A stretch of 64,000 nucleotides of DNA from Prosapia bicincta (taxonomy: Eukaryota > Arthropoda > Insecta > Hemiptera > Cercopidae). The stretch is from contig JBAIZL010000006.1 in NCBI GenBank assembly GCA_036971475.1, forward strand, positions 11,251,656 to 11,315,655, given 5' to 3'. Position numbers and translations under genes: made by a program. The notes beneath the pieces were generated by a model. That model saw only the letters and a program-made list of their open reading frames with translations, was not told where the DNA came from and searched no databases. Below, piece by piece: positions 30,979 through 48,369 of this stretch. Within the stretch, counting starts at the first letter, position 1. Each line of letters starts with the position of its first letter.

Positions 30979-33900
30979 ATGAGGTCTCCAGTTAGGATAG
31001 ATTTGGTTGTAATTTTATACATTACTATATACCTACATTTAAATATACCTATGAAGTCTCCAGTTAGGATAGATTTGGTTGTAATTTTATACATTACTAT
31101 ATACCTACATTTAAATATACCTATGAAGTCTCCAATTAGAACAGATTTGGTTATAATTTTATACATTACTATATACCTACATTTAAATATACCTATGAAG
31201 TCTCCAGTTAGGATAGATTTGGTTATAATTTTATACATTACTATATACCTACATTTAAATATACCTATGAAGTCTCCAATTAGAACAGATTTGGTTATAA
31301 TTTTATACATTACTATATACCTACATTTAAATATACCTATGAAGTCTCCAGTTAGGATAGATTTGGTTGTAATTTTATACATTACTATATACCTACATTT
31401 AAATATACCTATGAAGTCTCCAGTTAGGATAGATTTGGTTGTAATTTTATACATTACTATATACCTACATTTAAATATACCTATGAAGTCTCCAGTTAGG
31501 ATAGATTTGGTTGTAATTTTATACATTACTATATACCTATATTTAAATATACCTATGAAGTCTCCAATTAGAACAGATTTGGTTATAATTTTATACATTA
31601 CTATATACCTACATTTAAATATACCTATGAAGTCTCCAGTTAGGATAGATTTGGTTGTAATTTTATACATTACTATATACCTATATTTAAATATACCTAT
31701 GAAGTCTCCAGTTAGGATAGATTTGGTTGTAATTTTATACATTACTATATACCTATATTTAAATATACCTATGAAGTCTCCAGTTAGGATAGATTTGGTT
31801 GTAATTTTATACATTACTATATACCTATATTTAAATATACCTATGAAGTCTCCAATTAGAACAGATTTGGTTATAATTTTATACATTACTATATACCTAC
31901 ATTTAAATATACCTATGAAGTCTCCAGTTAGGATAGATTTGGTTGTAATTTTATACATTACTATATACCTATATTTAAATATACCTATGAAGTCTCCAAT
32001 TAGAACAGATTTGGTTATAATTTTATACATTACTATATACCTACATTTAAATATACCTATGAAGTCTCCAGTTAGGATAGATTTGGTTGTAATTTTATAC
32101 ATTACTATATACCTATATTTAAATATACCTATGAAGTCTCCAATTAGAACAGATTTGGTTATAATTTTATACATTACTATATACCTACATTTAAATATAC
32201 CTATGAAGTCTCCAGTTAGGATAGATTTGGTTGTAATTTTATACATTACTATATACCTACATTTAAATATACCTATGAAGTCTCCAATTAGAACAGATTT
32301 GGTTATAATTTTATACATTACTATATACCTACATTTAAATATACCTATGAAGTCTCCAGTTAGGATAGATTTGGTTGTAATTTTATACATTACTATATAC
32401 CTACATTTAAATATACCTATGAAGTCTCCAGTTAGGATAGATTTGGTTGTAATTTTATACATTACTATATACTTACATTTAAATATACCTATGAAGTCTC
32501 CAGTTAGGATAGATTTGGTTGTAATTTTATACATTACTATATACCTATATTTAAATATACCTATGAAGTCTCCAATTAGAACAGATTTGGTTATAATTTT
32601 ATACATTACTATATACCTACATTTGAATATACCTATGAAGTCTCCAGTTAGGATAGATTTGGTTGTAACTTTATACATTACTATATACCTATATTTAAAT
32701 ATACCTATGAAGTCTCCAGTTAGGATAGATTTGGTTGTAATTTTATACATTACTATATACCTATATTTAAATATACCTATGAAGTCTCCAGTTAGGATAG
32801 ATTTGGTTGTAATTTTATACATTACTATATACCTATATTTAAATATACCTATGAAGTCTCCAATTAGAACAGATTTGGTTATAATTTTATACATTACTAT
32901 ATACCTACATTTAAATATACCTATGAAGTCTCCAGTTAGGATAGATTTGGTTGTAATTTTATACATTACTATATACCTATATTTAAATATACCTATGAAG
33001 TCTCCAATTAGAACAGATTTGGTTATAATTTTATACATTACTATATACCTACATTTAAATATACCTATGAAGTCTCCAGTTAGGATAGATTTGGTTGTAA
33101 TTTTATACATTACTATATACCTATATTTAAATATACCTATGAAGTCTCCAATTAGAACAGATTTGGTTATAATTTTATACATTACTATATACCTACATTT
33201 AAATATACCTATGAAGTCTCCAGTTAGGATAGATTTGGTTGTAATTTTATACATTACTATATACCTATATTTAAATATACCTATGAAGTCTCCAATTAGA
33301 ACAGATTTGGTTATAATTTTATACATTACTATATACCTACATTTAAATATACCTATGAAGTCTCCAGTTAGGATAGATTTGGTTGTAATTTTATACATTA
33401 CTATATACCTATATTTAAATATACCTATGAAGTCTCCAATTAGAACAGATTTGGTTATAATTTTATACATTACTATATACCTACATTTAAATATACCTAT
33501 GAAGTCTCCAGTTAGGATAGATTTGGTTATAATTTTATACATTACTATATACCTATATTTAAATATACCTATGAAGTCTCCAGTTAGGATAGATTTGGTT
33601 GTAATTTTATACATTACTATATACCTATATTTAAATATACCTATGAAGTCTCCAATTAGAACAGATTTGGTTATAATTTTATACATTACTATATACCTAC
33701 ATTTAAATATACCTATGAAGTCTCCAGTTAGGATAGATTTGGTTGTAATTTTATACATTACTATATACCTACATTTAAATATACCTATGAAGTCTCCAGT
33801 TAGGATAGATTTGGTTGTAATTTTATACATTACTATATACCTACATTTAAATATACCTATGAAGTCTCCAGTTAGGATAGATTTGGTTGTAATTTTATAC

Positions 33901-36900
33901 ATTACTATATACCTATATTTAAATATACCTATGAAGTCTCCAATTAGAACAGATTTGGTTATAATTTTATACATTACTATATACCTACATTTAAATATAC
34001 CTATGAAGTCTCCAGTTAGGATAGATTTGGTTGTAATTTTATACATTACTATATACCTATATTTAAATATACCTATGAAGTCTCCAGTTAGGATAGATTT
34101 GGTTGTAATTTTATACATTACTATATACCTATATTTAAATATACCTATGAAGTCTCCAGTTAGGATAGATTTGGTTGTAATTTTATACATTACTATATAC
34201 CTATATTTAAATATACCTATGAAGTCTCCAATTAGAACAGATTTGGTTATAATTTTATACATTACTATATACCTACATTTAAATATACCTATGAAGTCTC
34301 CAGTTAGGATAGATTTGGTTGTAATTTTATACATTACTATATACCTACATTTAAATATACCTATGAAGTCTCCAGTTAGGATAGATTTGGTTATAATTTT
34401 ATACATTACTATATACCTACATTTAAATATACCTATGAAGTCTCCAGTTAGGATAGATTTGGTTGTAATTTTATACATTACTATATACCTACATTTAAAT
34501 ATACCTATGAAGTCTCCAATTAGAACAGATTTGGTTGTAATTTTATACATTACTATATACCTACATTTAAATATACCTATAAAGTCTGCAATTAGAACAG
34601 ATTTGGTTATAATTTTATACATTACTATATACCTACATTTAAATATACCTATGAAGTCTCCAGTTAGGATAGATTTGGTTGTAATTTTATACATTACTAT
34701 ATACCTATATTTAAATATACCTATGAAGTCTCCAGTTAGGATAGATTTGGTTATAATTTTATACATTACTATATACCTATATTTAAATATACCTATGAAG
34801 TCTCCAGTTATGATAGATTTGGTTGTAATTTTATACATTACTATATACCTATATTTAAATATACCTATGAAGTCTCCAGTTAGGATAGATTTGGTTGTAA
34901 TTTTATACATTACTATATACCTACATTTAAATATACCTATGAAGTCTCCAATTAGAACAGATTTGTATATAATTTTATACATTACTATATACCTACATTT
35001 AAATATACCTATGAAGTCTCCAGTTAGGATAGATTTGGTTGTAATTTTATACATTACTATATACCTACATTTAAATATACCTATGAAGTCTCCAATTAGA
35101 ACAGATTTGGTTATAATTTTATACATTACTATATACCTACATTTAAATATACCTATGAAGTCTCCAGTTAGGATAGATTTGGTTGTAATTTTATACATTA
35201 CTATATACCTACATTTAAATATACCTATGAAGTCTCCAGTTAGGATAGATTTGGTTGTAATTTTATACATTACTATATACCTACATTTAAATATACCTAT
35301 GAAGTCTCCAGTTAGGATAGATTTGGTTATAATTTTATACATTACTATATACCTATATTTAAATATACCTATGAAGTCTCCAGTTAGGATAGATTTGGTT
35401 GTAATTTTATACATTACTATATACCTATATTTAAATATACCTATGAAGTCTCCAATTAGAACAGATTTGGTTATAATTTTATACATTACTATATACCTAC
35501 ATTTAAATATACCTATGAAGTCTCCAGTTAGGATAGATTTGGTTGTAATTTTATACATTACTATATACCTATATTTAAATATACCTATGAAGTCTCCAAT
35601 TAGAACAGATTTGGATATAATTTTATACATTACTATATACCTACATTTAAATATACCTATGAAGTCTCCAGTTAGGATAGATTTCTTTGTAATTTTATAC
35701 ATTACTATATACCTATATTTAAATATACCTATGAAGTCTCCAATTAGAACAGATTTGGTTATAATTTTATACATTACTATATACCTACATTTAAATATAC
35801 CTATGAAGTCTCCAGTTAGGATAGATTTGGTTGTAATTTTATACATTACTATATACCTATATTTAAATATACCTATGAAGTCTCCAATTAGAACAGATTT
35901 GGTTATAATTTTATACATTACTATATACCTACATTTAAATATACCTATGAAGTCTCCAGTTAGGATAGATTTGGTTATAATTTTATACATTACTATATAC
36001 CTATATTTAAATATACCTATGACGTCTCCAGTTAGGATAGATTTGGTTGTAATTTTATACATTACTATATACCTATATTTAAATATACGTATGAAGTCTC
36101 CAATTAGAACAGATTTGGTTATAATTTTATACATTACTATATACCTACATTTAAATATACCTATGAAGTCTCCAGTTAGGATAGATTTGGTTGTAATTTT
36201 ATACATTACTATATACCTATATTTAAATATACCTATGAAGTCTCCAATTAGAACAGATTTGGTTATAATTTTATACATTACTATATACCTACATTTAAAT
36301 ATACCTATGAAGTCTCCAGTTAGGATAGATTTGGTTGTAATTTTATACATTACTATATACCTATATTTAAATATACCTATGAAGTCTCCAATTAGAATAG
36401 ATTTGGTTGTAATTTTATACATTACTATATACCTATATTTAAATATACCTATGAAGTCTCCAGTTAGGATAGATTTGGTTATAATTTTATACATTACTAT
36501 ATACCTATATTTAAATATACCTATGAAGTCTCCAGTTAGGATAGATTTGGTTGTAATTTTATACATTACTATATACCTATATTTAAATATACCTATGAAG
36601 TCTCCAATTAGAATAGATTTGGTTATAATTTTATACATTACTATATACCTATATTTAAATATACCTATGAAGTCTCCAGTTAGGATAGATTTGGTTGTAA
36701 TTTTATACATTACTATATACCTATATTTAAATATACCTATGAAGTCTCCAATTAGAATAGATTTGGTTATAATTTTATACATTACTATATACCTATATTT
36801 AAATATACCTATGAAGTCTCCAGTTAGGATAGATTTGGTTGTAATTTTATACATTACTATATACCTACATTTAAATATACCTATGAAGTCTCCAATTAGA

Positions 36901-39474
36901 ATAGATTTGGTTATAATTTTATACATTACTATATACCTATATTTAAATATACCTATGAAGTCTCCAGTTAGGATAGATTTGGTTGTAATTTTATACATTA
37001 CTATATACCTATATTTAAATATACCTATGAAGTCTCCAGTTAGGATAGATTTGGTTGTAATTTTATACATTACTATATACCTATATTTAAATATACCTAT
37101 GAAGTCTCCAGTTAGGATAGATTTGGTTGTAATTTTATACATTACTATATACCTATATTTAAATATACCTATGAAGTCTCCAGTTAGGATAGATTTGGTT
37201 GTAACTTTATACATTACTATATACCTATATTTAAATATACCTATGAAGTCTCCAATTAGAATAGATTTGGTTGTAATTTTATACATTACTATATACCTAT
37301 ATTTAAATATACCTATGAAGTCTCCAGTTAGGATAGATTTGGTTGTAATTTTATACATTACTATATACCTATATTTAAATATACCTATGAAGTCTCCAGT
37401 TAGGATAGATTTGGTTGTAATTTTATACATTACTATATACCTATATTTAAATATACCTATGAAGTCTCCAGTTAGGATAGATTTGGTTGTAATTTTATAC
37501 ATTACTATATACCTATATTTAAATATACCTATGAAGTCTCCAGTTAGGATAGATTTGGTTGTAATTTTATACATTACTATATACCTATATTTAAATATAC
37601 CTATGAAGTCTCCAGTTAGGATAGATTTGGTTGTAACTTTATACATTACTATATACCTATATTTAAATATACCTATGAAGTCTCCAATTAGAATAGATTT
37701 GGTTGTAATTTTATACATTACTATATACCTATATTTAAATATACCTATGAAGTCTCCAGTTAGGATAGATTTGGTTGTAGTTTTATACATTACTATATAC
37801 CTATATTTAAATATACCTATGAAGTCTCCAATTAGAATAGATTTGGTTGTAATTTTATACATTACTATATACCTATATTTAAATATACCTATGAAGTCTC
37901 CAATTAGAATAGATTTGGTTATAATTTTATACATTACTATATACCTATATTTAAATATACCTATGAAGTCTCCAATTAGGATAGATTTGGTTGTAATTTT
38001 ATACATTACTATATACCTATATTTAAATATACCTATGAAGTCTCCAGTTAGGATAGATTTGGTTGTAATTTTATACATTACTATATACCTATATTTAAAT
38101 ATACCTATGAAGTCTCCAATTAGAATAGATTTGGTTATAATTTTATACATTACTATATACCTATATTTAAATATACCTATGAAGTCTCCAATTAGGATAG
38201 ATTTGGTTGTAATTTTATACATTACTATATACCTATATTTAAATATACCTATGAAGTCTCCAATTAGGATAGATTTGGTTGTAATTTTATACATTACTAT
38301 ATACCTATATTTAAATATACCTATGAAGTCTCCAATTAGGATAGATTTGGTTGTAATTTTATACATTACTATATACCTATATTTAAATATACCTATGAAG
38401 TCTCCAATTAGGATAGATTTGGTTGTAATTTTATACATTACTATATACCTATATTTAAATATACCTATGAAGTCTCCAATTAGAATAGATTTGGTTATAA
38501 TTTTATACATTACTATATACCTATATTTAAATATACCTATGAAGTCTCCAATTAGGATAGATTTGGTTATAATTTTATACATTACTATATACCTATATTT
38601 AAATATACCTATGAAGTCTCCAATTAGAACAGATTTGGTTATAATTTTATACATTACTATATACCTATATTTAAATATACCTATGAAGTCTCCAGTTAGG
38701 ATAGATTTGGTTGTAATTTTATACATTACTATATACCTATATTTAAATATACCTATGAAGTCTCCAGTTAGGATAGATTTGGTTGTAATTTTATACATTA
38801 CTATATACCTACATTTAAATATACCTATGAAGTCTCCAATTAGAATAGATTTGGTTATAATTTTATACATTACTATATACCTATATTTAAATATACCTAT
38901 GAAGTCTCCAGTTAGGATAGATTTGGTTGTAATTTTATACATTACTATATACCTATATTTAAATATACCTATGAAGTCTCCAGTTAGGATAGATTTGGTT
39001 GTAATTTTATACATTACTATATACCTATATTTAAATATACCTATGAAGTCTCCAGTTAGGATAGATTTGGTTGTAATTTTATACATTACTATATACCTAT
39101 ATTTAAATATACCTATGAAGTCTCCAGTTAGGATAGATTTGGTTGTAATTTTATACATTACTATATACCTATATTTAAATATACCTATGAAGTCTCCAAT
39201 TAGAACAGATTTGGATATAATTTTATACATTACTATATACCTACATTTAAATATACCTATGAAGTCTCCAGTTAGGATAGATTTCTTTGTAATTTTATAC
39301 ATTACTATATACCTATATTTAAATATACCTATGAAGTCTCCAATTAGAACAGATTTGGTTATAATTTTATACATTACTATATACCTACATTTAAATATAC
39401 CTATGAAGTCTCCAGTTAGGATAGATTTGGTTGTAATTTTATACATTACTATATACCTATATTTAAATATACCT
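30979..39474 (+). repeat. 8.5-kb higher-order block, copy B
   Basis: This is the second copy of the 118-unit block and shares its private variants in the same order. It has one extra unit in the middle and one fewer later (50 rather than 51 units between successive AGATTTCTTT markers), so its total length is again about 8,496 bp. A copy-specific substitution, AATATACGTATG at about 36085, is absent from copy A and shows divergence after the duplication. Confidence 0.85.
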
Positions 39475-42400
39475 ATGAAGTCTCCAATTAGAACAGATTT
39501 GGTTATAATTTTATACATTACTATATACCTACATTTAAATATACCTATGAAGTCTCCAGTTAGGATAGATTTGGTTATAATTTTATACATTACTATATAC
39601 CTATATTTAAATATACCTATGACGTCTCCAGTTAGGATAGATTTGGTTGTAATTTTATACATTACTATATACCTATATTTAAATATACCTATGAAGTCTC
39701 CAATTAGAACAGATTTGGTTATAATTTTATACATTACTATATACCTACATTTAAATATACCTATGAAGTCTCCAGTTAGGATAGATTTGGTTGTAATTTT
39801 ATACATTACTATATACCTATATTTAAATATACCTATGAAGTCTCCAATTAGAACAGATTTGGTTATAATTTTATACATTACTATATACCTACATTTAAAT
39901 ATACCTATGAAGTCTCCAGTTAGGATAGATTTGGTTGTAATTTTATACATTACTATATACCTATATTTAAATATACCTATGAAGTCTCCAATTAGAATAG
40001 ATTTGGTTGTAATTTTATACATTACTATATACCTATATTTAAATATACCTATGAAGTCTCCAGTTAGGATAGATTTGGTTATAATTTTATACATTACTAT
40101 ATACCTATATTTAAATATACCTATGAAGTCTCCAGTTAGGATAGATTTGGTTGTAATTTTATACATTACTATATACCTATATTTAAATATACCTATGAAG
40201 TCTCCAATTAGAATAGATTTGGTTATAATTTTATACATTACTATATACCTATATTTAAATATACCTATGAAGTCTCCAGTTAGGATAGATTTGGTTGTAA
40301 TTTTATACATTACTATATACCTATATTTAAATATACCTATGAAGTCTCCAATTAGAATAGATTTGGTTATAATTTTATACATTACTATATACCTATATTT
40401 AAATATACCTATGAAGTCTCCAGTTAGGATAGATTTGGTTGTAATTTTATACATTACTATATACCTACATTTAAATATACCTATGAAGTCTCCAATTAGA
40501 ATAGATTTGGTTATAATTTTATACATTACTATATACCTATATTTAAATATACCTATGAAGTCTCCAGTTAGGATAGATTTGGTTGTAATTTTATACATTA
40601 CTATATACCTATATTTAAATATACCTATGAAGTCTCCAGTTAGGATAGATTTGGTTGTAATTTTATACATTACTATATACCTATATTTAAATATACCTAT
40701 GAAGTCTCCAGTTAGGATAGATTTGGTTGTAATTTTATACATTACTATATACCTATATTTAAATATACCTATGAAGTCTCCAGTTAGGATAGATTTGGTT
40801 GTAACTTTATACATTACTATATACCTATATTTAAATATACCTATGAAGTCTCCAATTAGAATAGATTTGGTTGTAATTTTATACATTACTATATACCTAT
40901 ATTTAAATATACCTATGAAGTCTCCAGTTAGGATAGATTTGGTTGTAATTTTATACATTACTATATACCTATATTTAAATATACCTATGAAGTCTCCAGT
41001 TAGGATAGATTTGGTTGTAATTTTATACATTACTATATACCTATATTTAAATATACCTATGAAGTCTCCAGTTAGGATAGATTTGGTTGTAATTTTATAC
41101 ATTACTATATACCTATATTTAAATATACCTATGAAGTCTCCAGTTAGGATAGATTTGGTTGTAATTTTATACATTACTATATACCTATATTTAAATATAC
41201 CTATGAAGTCTCCAGTTAGGATAGATTTGGTTGTAATTTTATACATTACTATATACCTATATTTAAATATACCTATGAAGTCTCCAGTTAGGATAGATTT
41301 GGTTGTAACTTTATACATTACTATATACCTATATTTAAATATACCTATGAAGTCTCCAATTAGAATAGATTTGGTTGTAATTTTATACATTACTATATAC
41401 CTATATTTAAATATACCTATGAAGTCTCCAGTTAGGATAGATTTGGTTGTAGTTTTATACATTACTATATACCTATATTTAAATATACCTATGAAGTCTC
41501 CAATTAGAATAGATTTGGTTGTAATTTTATACATTACTATATACCTATATTTAAATATACCTATGAAGTCTCCAATTAGAATAGATTTGGTTATAATTTT
41601 ATACATTACTATATACCTATATTTAAATATACCTATGAAGTCTCCAATTAGGATAGATTTGGTTGTAATTTTATACATTACTATATACCTATATTTAAAT
41701 ATACCTATGAAGTCTCCAGTTAGGATAGATTTGGTTATAATTTTATACATTACTATATACCTATATTTAAATATACCTATGAAGTCTCCAATTAGGATAG
41801 ATTTGGTTGTAATTTTATACATTACTATATACCTATATTTAAATATACCTATGAAGTCTCCAATTAGGATAGATTTGGTTGTAATTTTATACATTACTAT
41901 ATACCTATATTTAAATATACCTATGAAGTCTCCAATTAGGATAGATTTGGTTGTAATTTTATACATTACTATATACCTATATTTAAATATACCTATGAAG
42001 TCTCCAATTAGGATAGATTTGGTTGTAATTTTATACATTACTATATACCTATATTTAAATATACCTATGAAGTCTCCAATTAGAATAGATTTGGTTATAA
42101 TTTTATACATTACTATATACCTATATTTAAATATACCTATGAAGTCTCCAATTAGGATAGATTTGGTTATAATTTTATACATTACTATATACCTATATTT
42201 AAATATACCTATGAAGTCTCCAATTAGAACAGATTTGGTTATAATTTTATACATTACTATATACCTATATTTAAATATACCTATGAAGTCTCCAGTTAGG
42301 ATTGATTTGGTTGTAATTTTATACATTACTATATACCTATATTTAAATATACCTATGAAGTCTCCAGTTAGGATAGATTTGGTTGTAATTTTATACATTA

Positions 42401-42878
42401 CTATATACCTATATTTAAATATACCTATGAAGTCTCCAGTTAGGATAGATTTGGTTGTAATTTTATACATTACTATATACCTATATTTAAATATACCTAT
42501 GAAGTCTCCAGTTAGGATAGATTTGGTTGTAACTTTATACATTACTATATACCTATATTTAAATATACCTATGAAGTCTCCAGTTAGGATAGATTTGGTT
42601 GTAATTTTATACATTACTATATACCTATATTTAAATATACCTATGAAGTCTCCAGTTAGGATAGATTTGGTTGTAATTTTATACATTACTATATACCTAT
42701 ATTTAAATATACCTATGAAGTCTCCAGTTAGGATAGATTTGGTTGTAATTTTATACATTACTATATACCTATATTTAAATATACCTATGAAGTCTCCAGT
42801 TAGGATAGATTTGGTTGTAATTTTATACATTACTATATACCTATATTTAAATATACCTATGAAGTCTCCAGTTAGGAT
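39279..42878 (+). repeat. 3.6-kb higher-order block, repeat of 35679-39278
   Basis: AGATTTCTTT at 35679 recurs at 39279, and ATGACGTCTC at 36019 recurs at 39619, both exactly 3,600 bp (50 x 72) apart. An equivalent 51-unit (3,672-bp) segment lies between 27111 and 30783. A unit with GTTGTAGTTTT follows each copy (about 29280, 37777, 41449) and occurs again near 43034 and 47284. The right boundary is approximate because later unit order drifts by single-unit gains. Confidence 0.7.
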
Positions 42879-44118
42879 AGATTTGGTTGTAACTTTATAC
42901 ATTACTATATACCTATATTTAAATATACCTATGAAGTCTCCAATTAGAATAGATTTGGTTGTAATTTTATACATTACTATATACCTATATTTAAATATAC
43001 CTATGAAGTCTCCAGTTAGGATAGATTTGGTTGTAGTTTTATACATTACTATATACCTATATTTAAATATACCTATGAAGTCTCCAATTAGAATAGATTT
43101 GGTTGTAATTTTATACATTACTATATACCTATATTTAAATATACCTATGAAGTCTCCAATTAGAATAGATTTGGTTATAATTTTATACATTACTATATAC
43201 CTATATTTAAATATACCTATGAAGTCTCCAATTAGGATAGATTTGGTTGTAATTTTATACATTACTATATACCTATATTTAAATATACCTATGAAGTCTC
43301 CAGTTAGGATAGATTTGGTTGTAATTTTATACATTACTATATACCTATATTTAAATATACCTATGAAGTCTCCAATTAGAATAGATTTGGTTATAATTTT
43401 ATACATTACTATATACCTATATTTAAATATACCTATGAAGTCTCCAATTAGGATAGATTTGGTTGTAATTTTATACATTACTATATACCTATATTTAAAT
43501 ATACCTATGAAGTCTCCAATTAGGATAGATTTGGTTGTAATTTTATACATTACTATATACCTATATTTAAATATACCTATGAAGTCTCCAATTAGGATAG
43601 ATTTGGTTGTAATTTTATACATTACTATATACCTATATTTAAATATACCTATGAAGTCTCCAATTAGGATAGATTTGGTTGTAATTTTATACATTACTAT
43701 ATACCTATATTTAAATATACCTATGAAGTCTCCAATTAGAATAGATTTGGTTATAATTTTATACATTACTATATACCTATATTTAAATATACCTATGAAG
43801 TCTCCAATTAGGATAGATTTGGTTATAATTTTATACATTACTATATACCTATATTTAAATATACCTATGAAGTCTCCAATTAGAACAGATTTGGTTATAA
43901 TTTTATACATTACTATATACCTATATTTAAATATACCTATGAAGTCTCCAGTTAGGATAGATTTGGTTGTAATTTTATACATTACTATATACCTATATTT
44001 AAATATACCTATGAAGTCTCCAGTTAGGATAGATTTGGTTGTAATTTTATACATTACTATATACCTATATTTAAATATACCTATGAAGTCTCCAATTAGA
44101 ATAGATTTGGTTATAATT

Positions 44119-47100
44119 TTATACAACATTACTATATACCTATATTTAAATATACCTATGAAGTCTCCAATTAGAATAGATTTGGTTATAATTTTATACA
44201 TTACTTTATACCTATATTTAAATATACCTATGAAGTCTCCAATTAGAATAGATTTGGTTATAATTTTATACATTACTATATACCTATATTTAAATATACC
44301 TATGAAGTCTCCAATTAGAATAGATTTGGTTATAATTTTATACATTACTATATACCTATATTTAAATATACCTATGAAGTCTCCAGTTAGGATAGATTTG
44401 GTTGTAATTTTATACATTACTATATACCTATATTTAAATATACCTATGAAGTCTCCAATAAGAATAGATTTGGTTATAATTTTATACATTGCTATATACC
44501 TATATTTAAATATACCCATGAAGTCTCCAATTAGGATAGATTTGGTTATAATTTTATACATTACTATATACCTATATTTAAATATACCTATGAAGTCTCC
44601 AATAAGAATAGATTTGGTTATAATTTTATACATTGCTATATACCTATATTTAAATATACCTATGAAGTCTCCAATAAGAATAGCTTTGGTTATAATTTTA
44701 TACATTACTATATACCTATATTTAAATATACCTATGAAGTCTCCAGTTAGGATAGATTTGGTTGTAATTTTATACATTACTATATACCTATATTTAAATA
44801 TACCTATGAAGTCTCCAGTTAGGATAGATTTGGTTGTAATTTTATACATTACTATATACCTATATTTAAATATACCTATGAAGTCTCCAATTAGAACAGA
44901 TTTGGTTATAATTTTATACATTACTATATACCTACATTTAAATATACCTATGAAGTCTCCAGTTAGGATAGATTTGGTTGTAATTTTATACATTAGTATA
45001 TACCTATATTTAAATATACCTATGAAGTCTCCAATTAGAACAGATTTGGTTATAATTTTATACATTACTATATACCTACATTTAAATATACCTATGAAGT
45101 CTCCAGTTAGGATAGATTTCTTTGTAATTTTATACATTACTATATACCTATATTTAAATATACCTATGAAGTCTCCAATTAGAACAGATTTGGTTATAAT
45201 TTTATACATTACTATATACCTACATTTAAATATACCTATGAAGTCTCCAGTTAGGATAGATTTGGTTGTAATTTTATACATTACTATATACCTATATTTA
45301 AATATACCTATGAAGTCTCCAATTAGAACAGATTTGGTTATAATTTTATACATTACTATATACCTACATTTAAATATACCTATGAAGTCTCCAGTTAGGA
45401 TAGATTTGGTTATAATTTTATACATTACTATATACCTATATTTAAATATACCTATGAAGTCTCCAGTTAGGATAGATTTGGTTGTAATTTTATACATTAC
45501 TATATACCTATATTTAAATATACCTATGAAGTCTCCAATTAGAACAGATTTGGTTATAATTTTATACATTACTATATACCTACATTTAAATATACCTATG
45601 AAGTCTCCAGTTAGGATAGATTTGGTTGTAAGTTTATACATTACTATATACCTATATTTAAATATACCTATGAAGTCTCCAATTAGAACAGATTTGGTTA
45701 TAATTTTATACATTACTATATACCTACATTTAAATATACCTATGAAGTCTCCAGTTAGGATAGATTTGGTTGTAATTTTATACATTACTATATACCTATA
45801 TTTAAATATACCTATGAAGTCTCCAATTAGAATAGATTTGGTTGTAATTTTATACATTACTATATACCTATATTTAAATATACCTATGAAGTCTCCAGTT
45901 AGGATAGATTTGGTTATAATTTTATACATTACTATATACCTATATTTAAATATACCTATGAAGTCTCCAGTTAGGATAGATTTGGTTGTAATTTTATACA
46001 TTACTATATACCTATATTTAAATATACCTATGAAGTCTCCAATTAGAATAGATTTGGTTATAATTTTATACATTACTATATACCTATATTTAAATATACC
46101 TATGAAGTCTCCAGTTAGGATAGATTTGGTTGTAATTTTATACATTACTATATACCTATATTTAAATATACCTATGAAGTCTCCAATTAGAATAGATTTG
46201 GTTATAATTTTATACATTACTATATACCTATATTTAAATATACCTATGAAGTCTCCAATTAGAATAGATTTGGTTATAATTTTATACATTACTATATACC
46301 TATATTTAAATATACCTATGAAGTCTCCAGTTAGGATAGATTTGGTTGTAATTTTATACATTACTATATACCTATATTTAAATATACCTATGAAGTCTCC
46401 AGTTAGGATAGATTTGGTTGTAATTTTATACATTACTATATACCTATATTTAAATATACCTATGAAGTCTCCAGTTAGGATAGATTTGGTTGTAATTTTA
46501 TACATTACTATATACCTATATTTAAATATACCTATGAAGTCTCCAGTTAGGATAGATTTGGTTGTAACTTTATACATTACTATATACCTATATTTAAATA
46601 TACCTATGAAGTCTCCAATTAGAATAGATTTGGTTGTAATTTTATACATTACTATATACCTATATTTAAATATACCTATGAAGTCTCCAGTTAGGATAGA
46701 TTTGGTTGTAATTTTATACATTACTATATACCTATATTTAAATATACCTATGAAGTCTCCAGTTAGGATAGATTTGGTTGTAATTTTATACATTACTATA
46801 TACCTATATTTAAATATACCTATGAAGTCTCCAGTTAGGATAGATTTGGTTGTAATTTTATACATTACTATATACCTATATTTAAATATACCTATGAAGT
46901 CTCCAGTTAGGATAGATTTGGTTGTAATTTTATACATTACTATATACCTATATTTAAATATACCTATGAAGTCTCCAGTTAGGATAGATTTGGTTGTAAT
47001 TTTATACATTACTATATACCTATATTTAAATATACCTATGAAGTCTCCAGTTAGGATAGATTTGGTTGTAATTTTATACATTACTATATACCTATATTTA

Positions 47101-48369
47101 AATATACCTATGAAGTCTCCAGTTAGGATAGATTTGGTTGTAACTTTATACATTACTATATACCTATATTTAAATATACCTATGAAGTCTCCAATTAGAA
47201 TAGATTTGGTTGTAATTTTATACATTACTATATACCTATATTTAAATATACCTATGAAGTCTCCAGTTAGGATAGATTTGGTTGTAGTTTTATATATTAC
47301 TATATACCTATATTTAAATATACCTATGAAGTCTCCAATTAGAATAGATTTGGTTGTAATTTTATACATTACTCTATACCTATATTTAAATATACCTATG
47401 AAGTCTCCAATTAGAATAGATTTGGTTATAATTTTATACATTACTATATACCTATATTTAAATATACCTATGAAGTCTCCAATTAGGATAGATTTGGTTG
47501 TAATTTTATACATTACTATATACCTATATTTAAATATACCTATGAAGTCTCCAGTTAGGATAGATTTGGTTGTAATTTTATACATTACTATATACCTATA
47601 TTTAAATATACCTATGAAGTCTCCAATTAGAATAGATTTGGTTATAATTTTATACATTACTATATACCTATATTTAAATATACCTATGAAGTCTCCAATT
47701 AGGATAGATTTGGTTGTAATTTTATACATTACTATATACCTATATTTAAATATACCTATGAAGTCTCCAATTAGGATAGATTTGGTTGTAATTTTATACA
47801 TTACTATATACCTATATTTAAATATACCTATGAAGTCTCCAATTAGGATAGATTTGGTTGTAATTTTATACATTACTATATACCTATATTTAAATATACC
47901 TATGAAGTCTCCAATTAGGATAGATTTGGTTGTAATTTTATACATTACTATATACCTATATTTAAATATACCTATGAAGTCTCCAATTAGAATAGATTTG
48001 GTTATAATTTTATACATTACTATATACCTATATTTAAATATACCTATGAAGTCTCCAATTAGGATAGATTTGGTTATAATTTTATACATTACTATATACC
48101 TATATTTAAATATACCTATGAAGTCTCCAATTAGAACAGATTTGGTTATAATTTTATACATTACTATATACCTATATTTAAATATACCTATGAAGTCTCC
48201 AGTTAGGATAGATTTGGTTGTAATTTTATACATTACTATATACCTATATTTAAATATACCTATGAAGTCTCCAGTTAGGATAGATTTGGTTGTAATTTTA
48301 TACATTACTATATACCTATATTTAAATATACCTATGAAGTCTCCAATTAGAATAGATTTGGTTATAATT
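44119..48369 (+). repeat. 4,251-bp higher-order block, duplicated again at 48370 onward
   Basis: A run of marker units (ATACAACATT, then ACTTTATACC, then CCAATAAGAATAG, then ATAGCTTTGG) at 44121-44700 reappears at 48372-48950. The offset is 4,251 bp (59 x 72 + 3). The second occurrence differs by private changes, for example ATGAAGACTCC at about 48481 and ATAATTTGATAC at about 48871. The latter adds a stop in the long plus frame, so mutations accumulated after duplication. Confidence 0.85.
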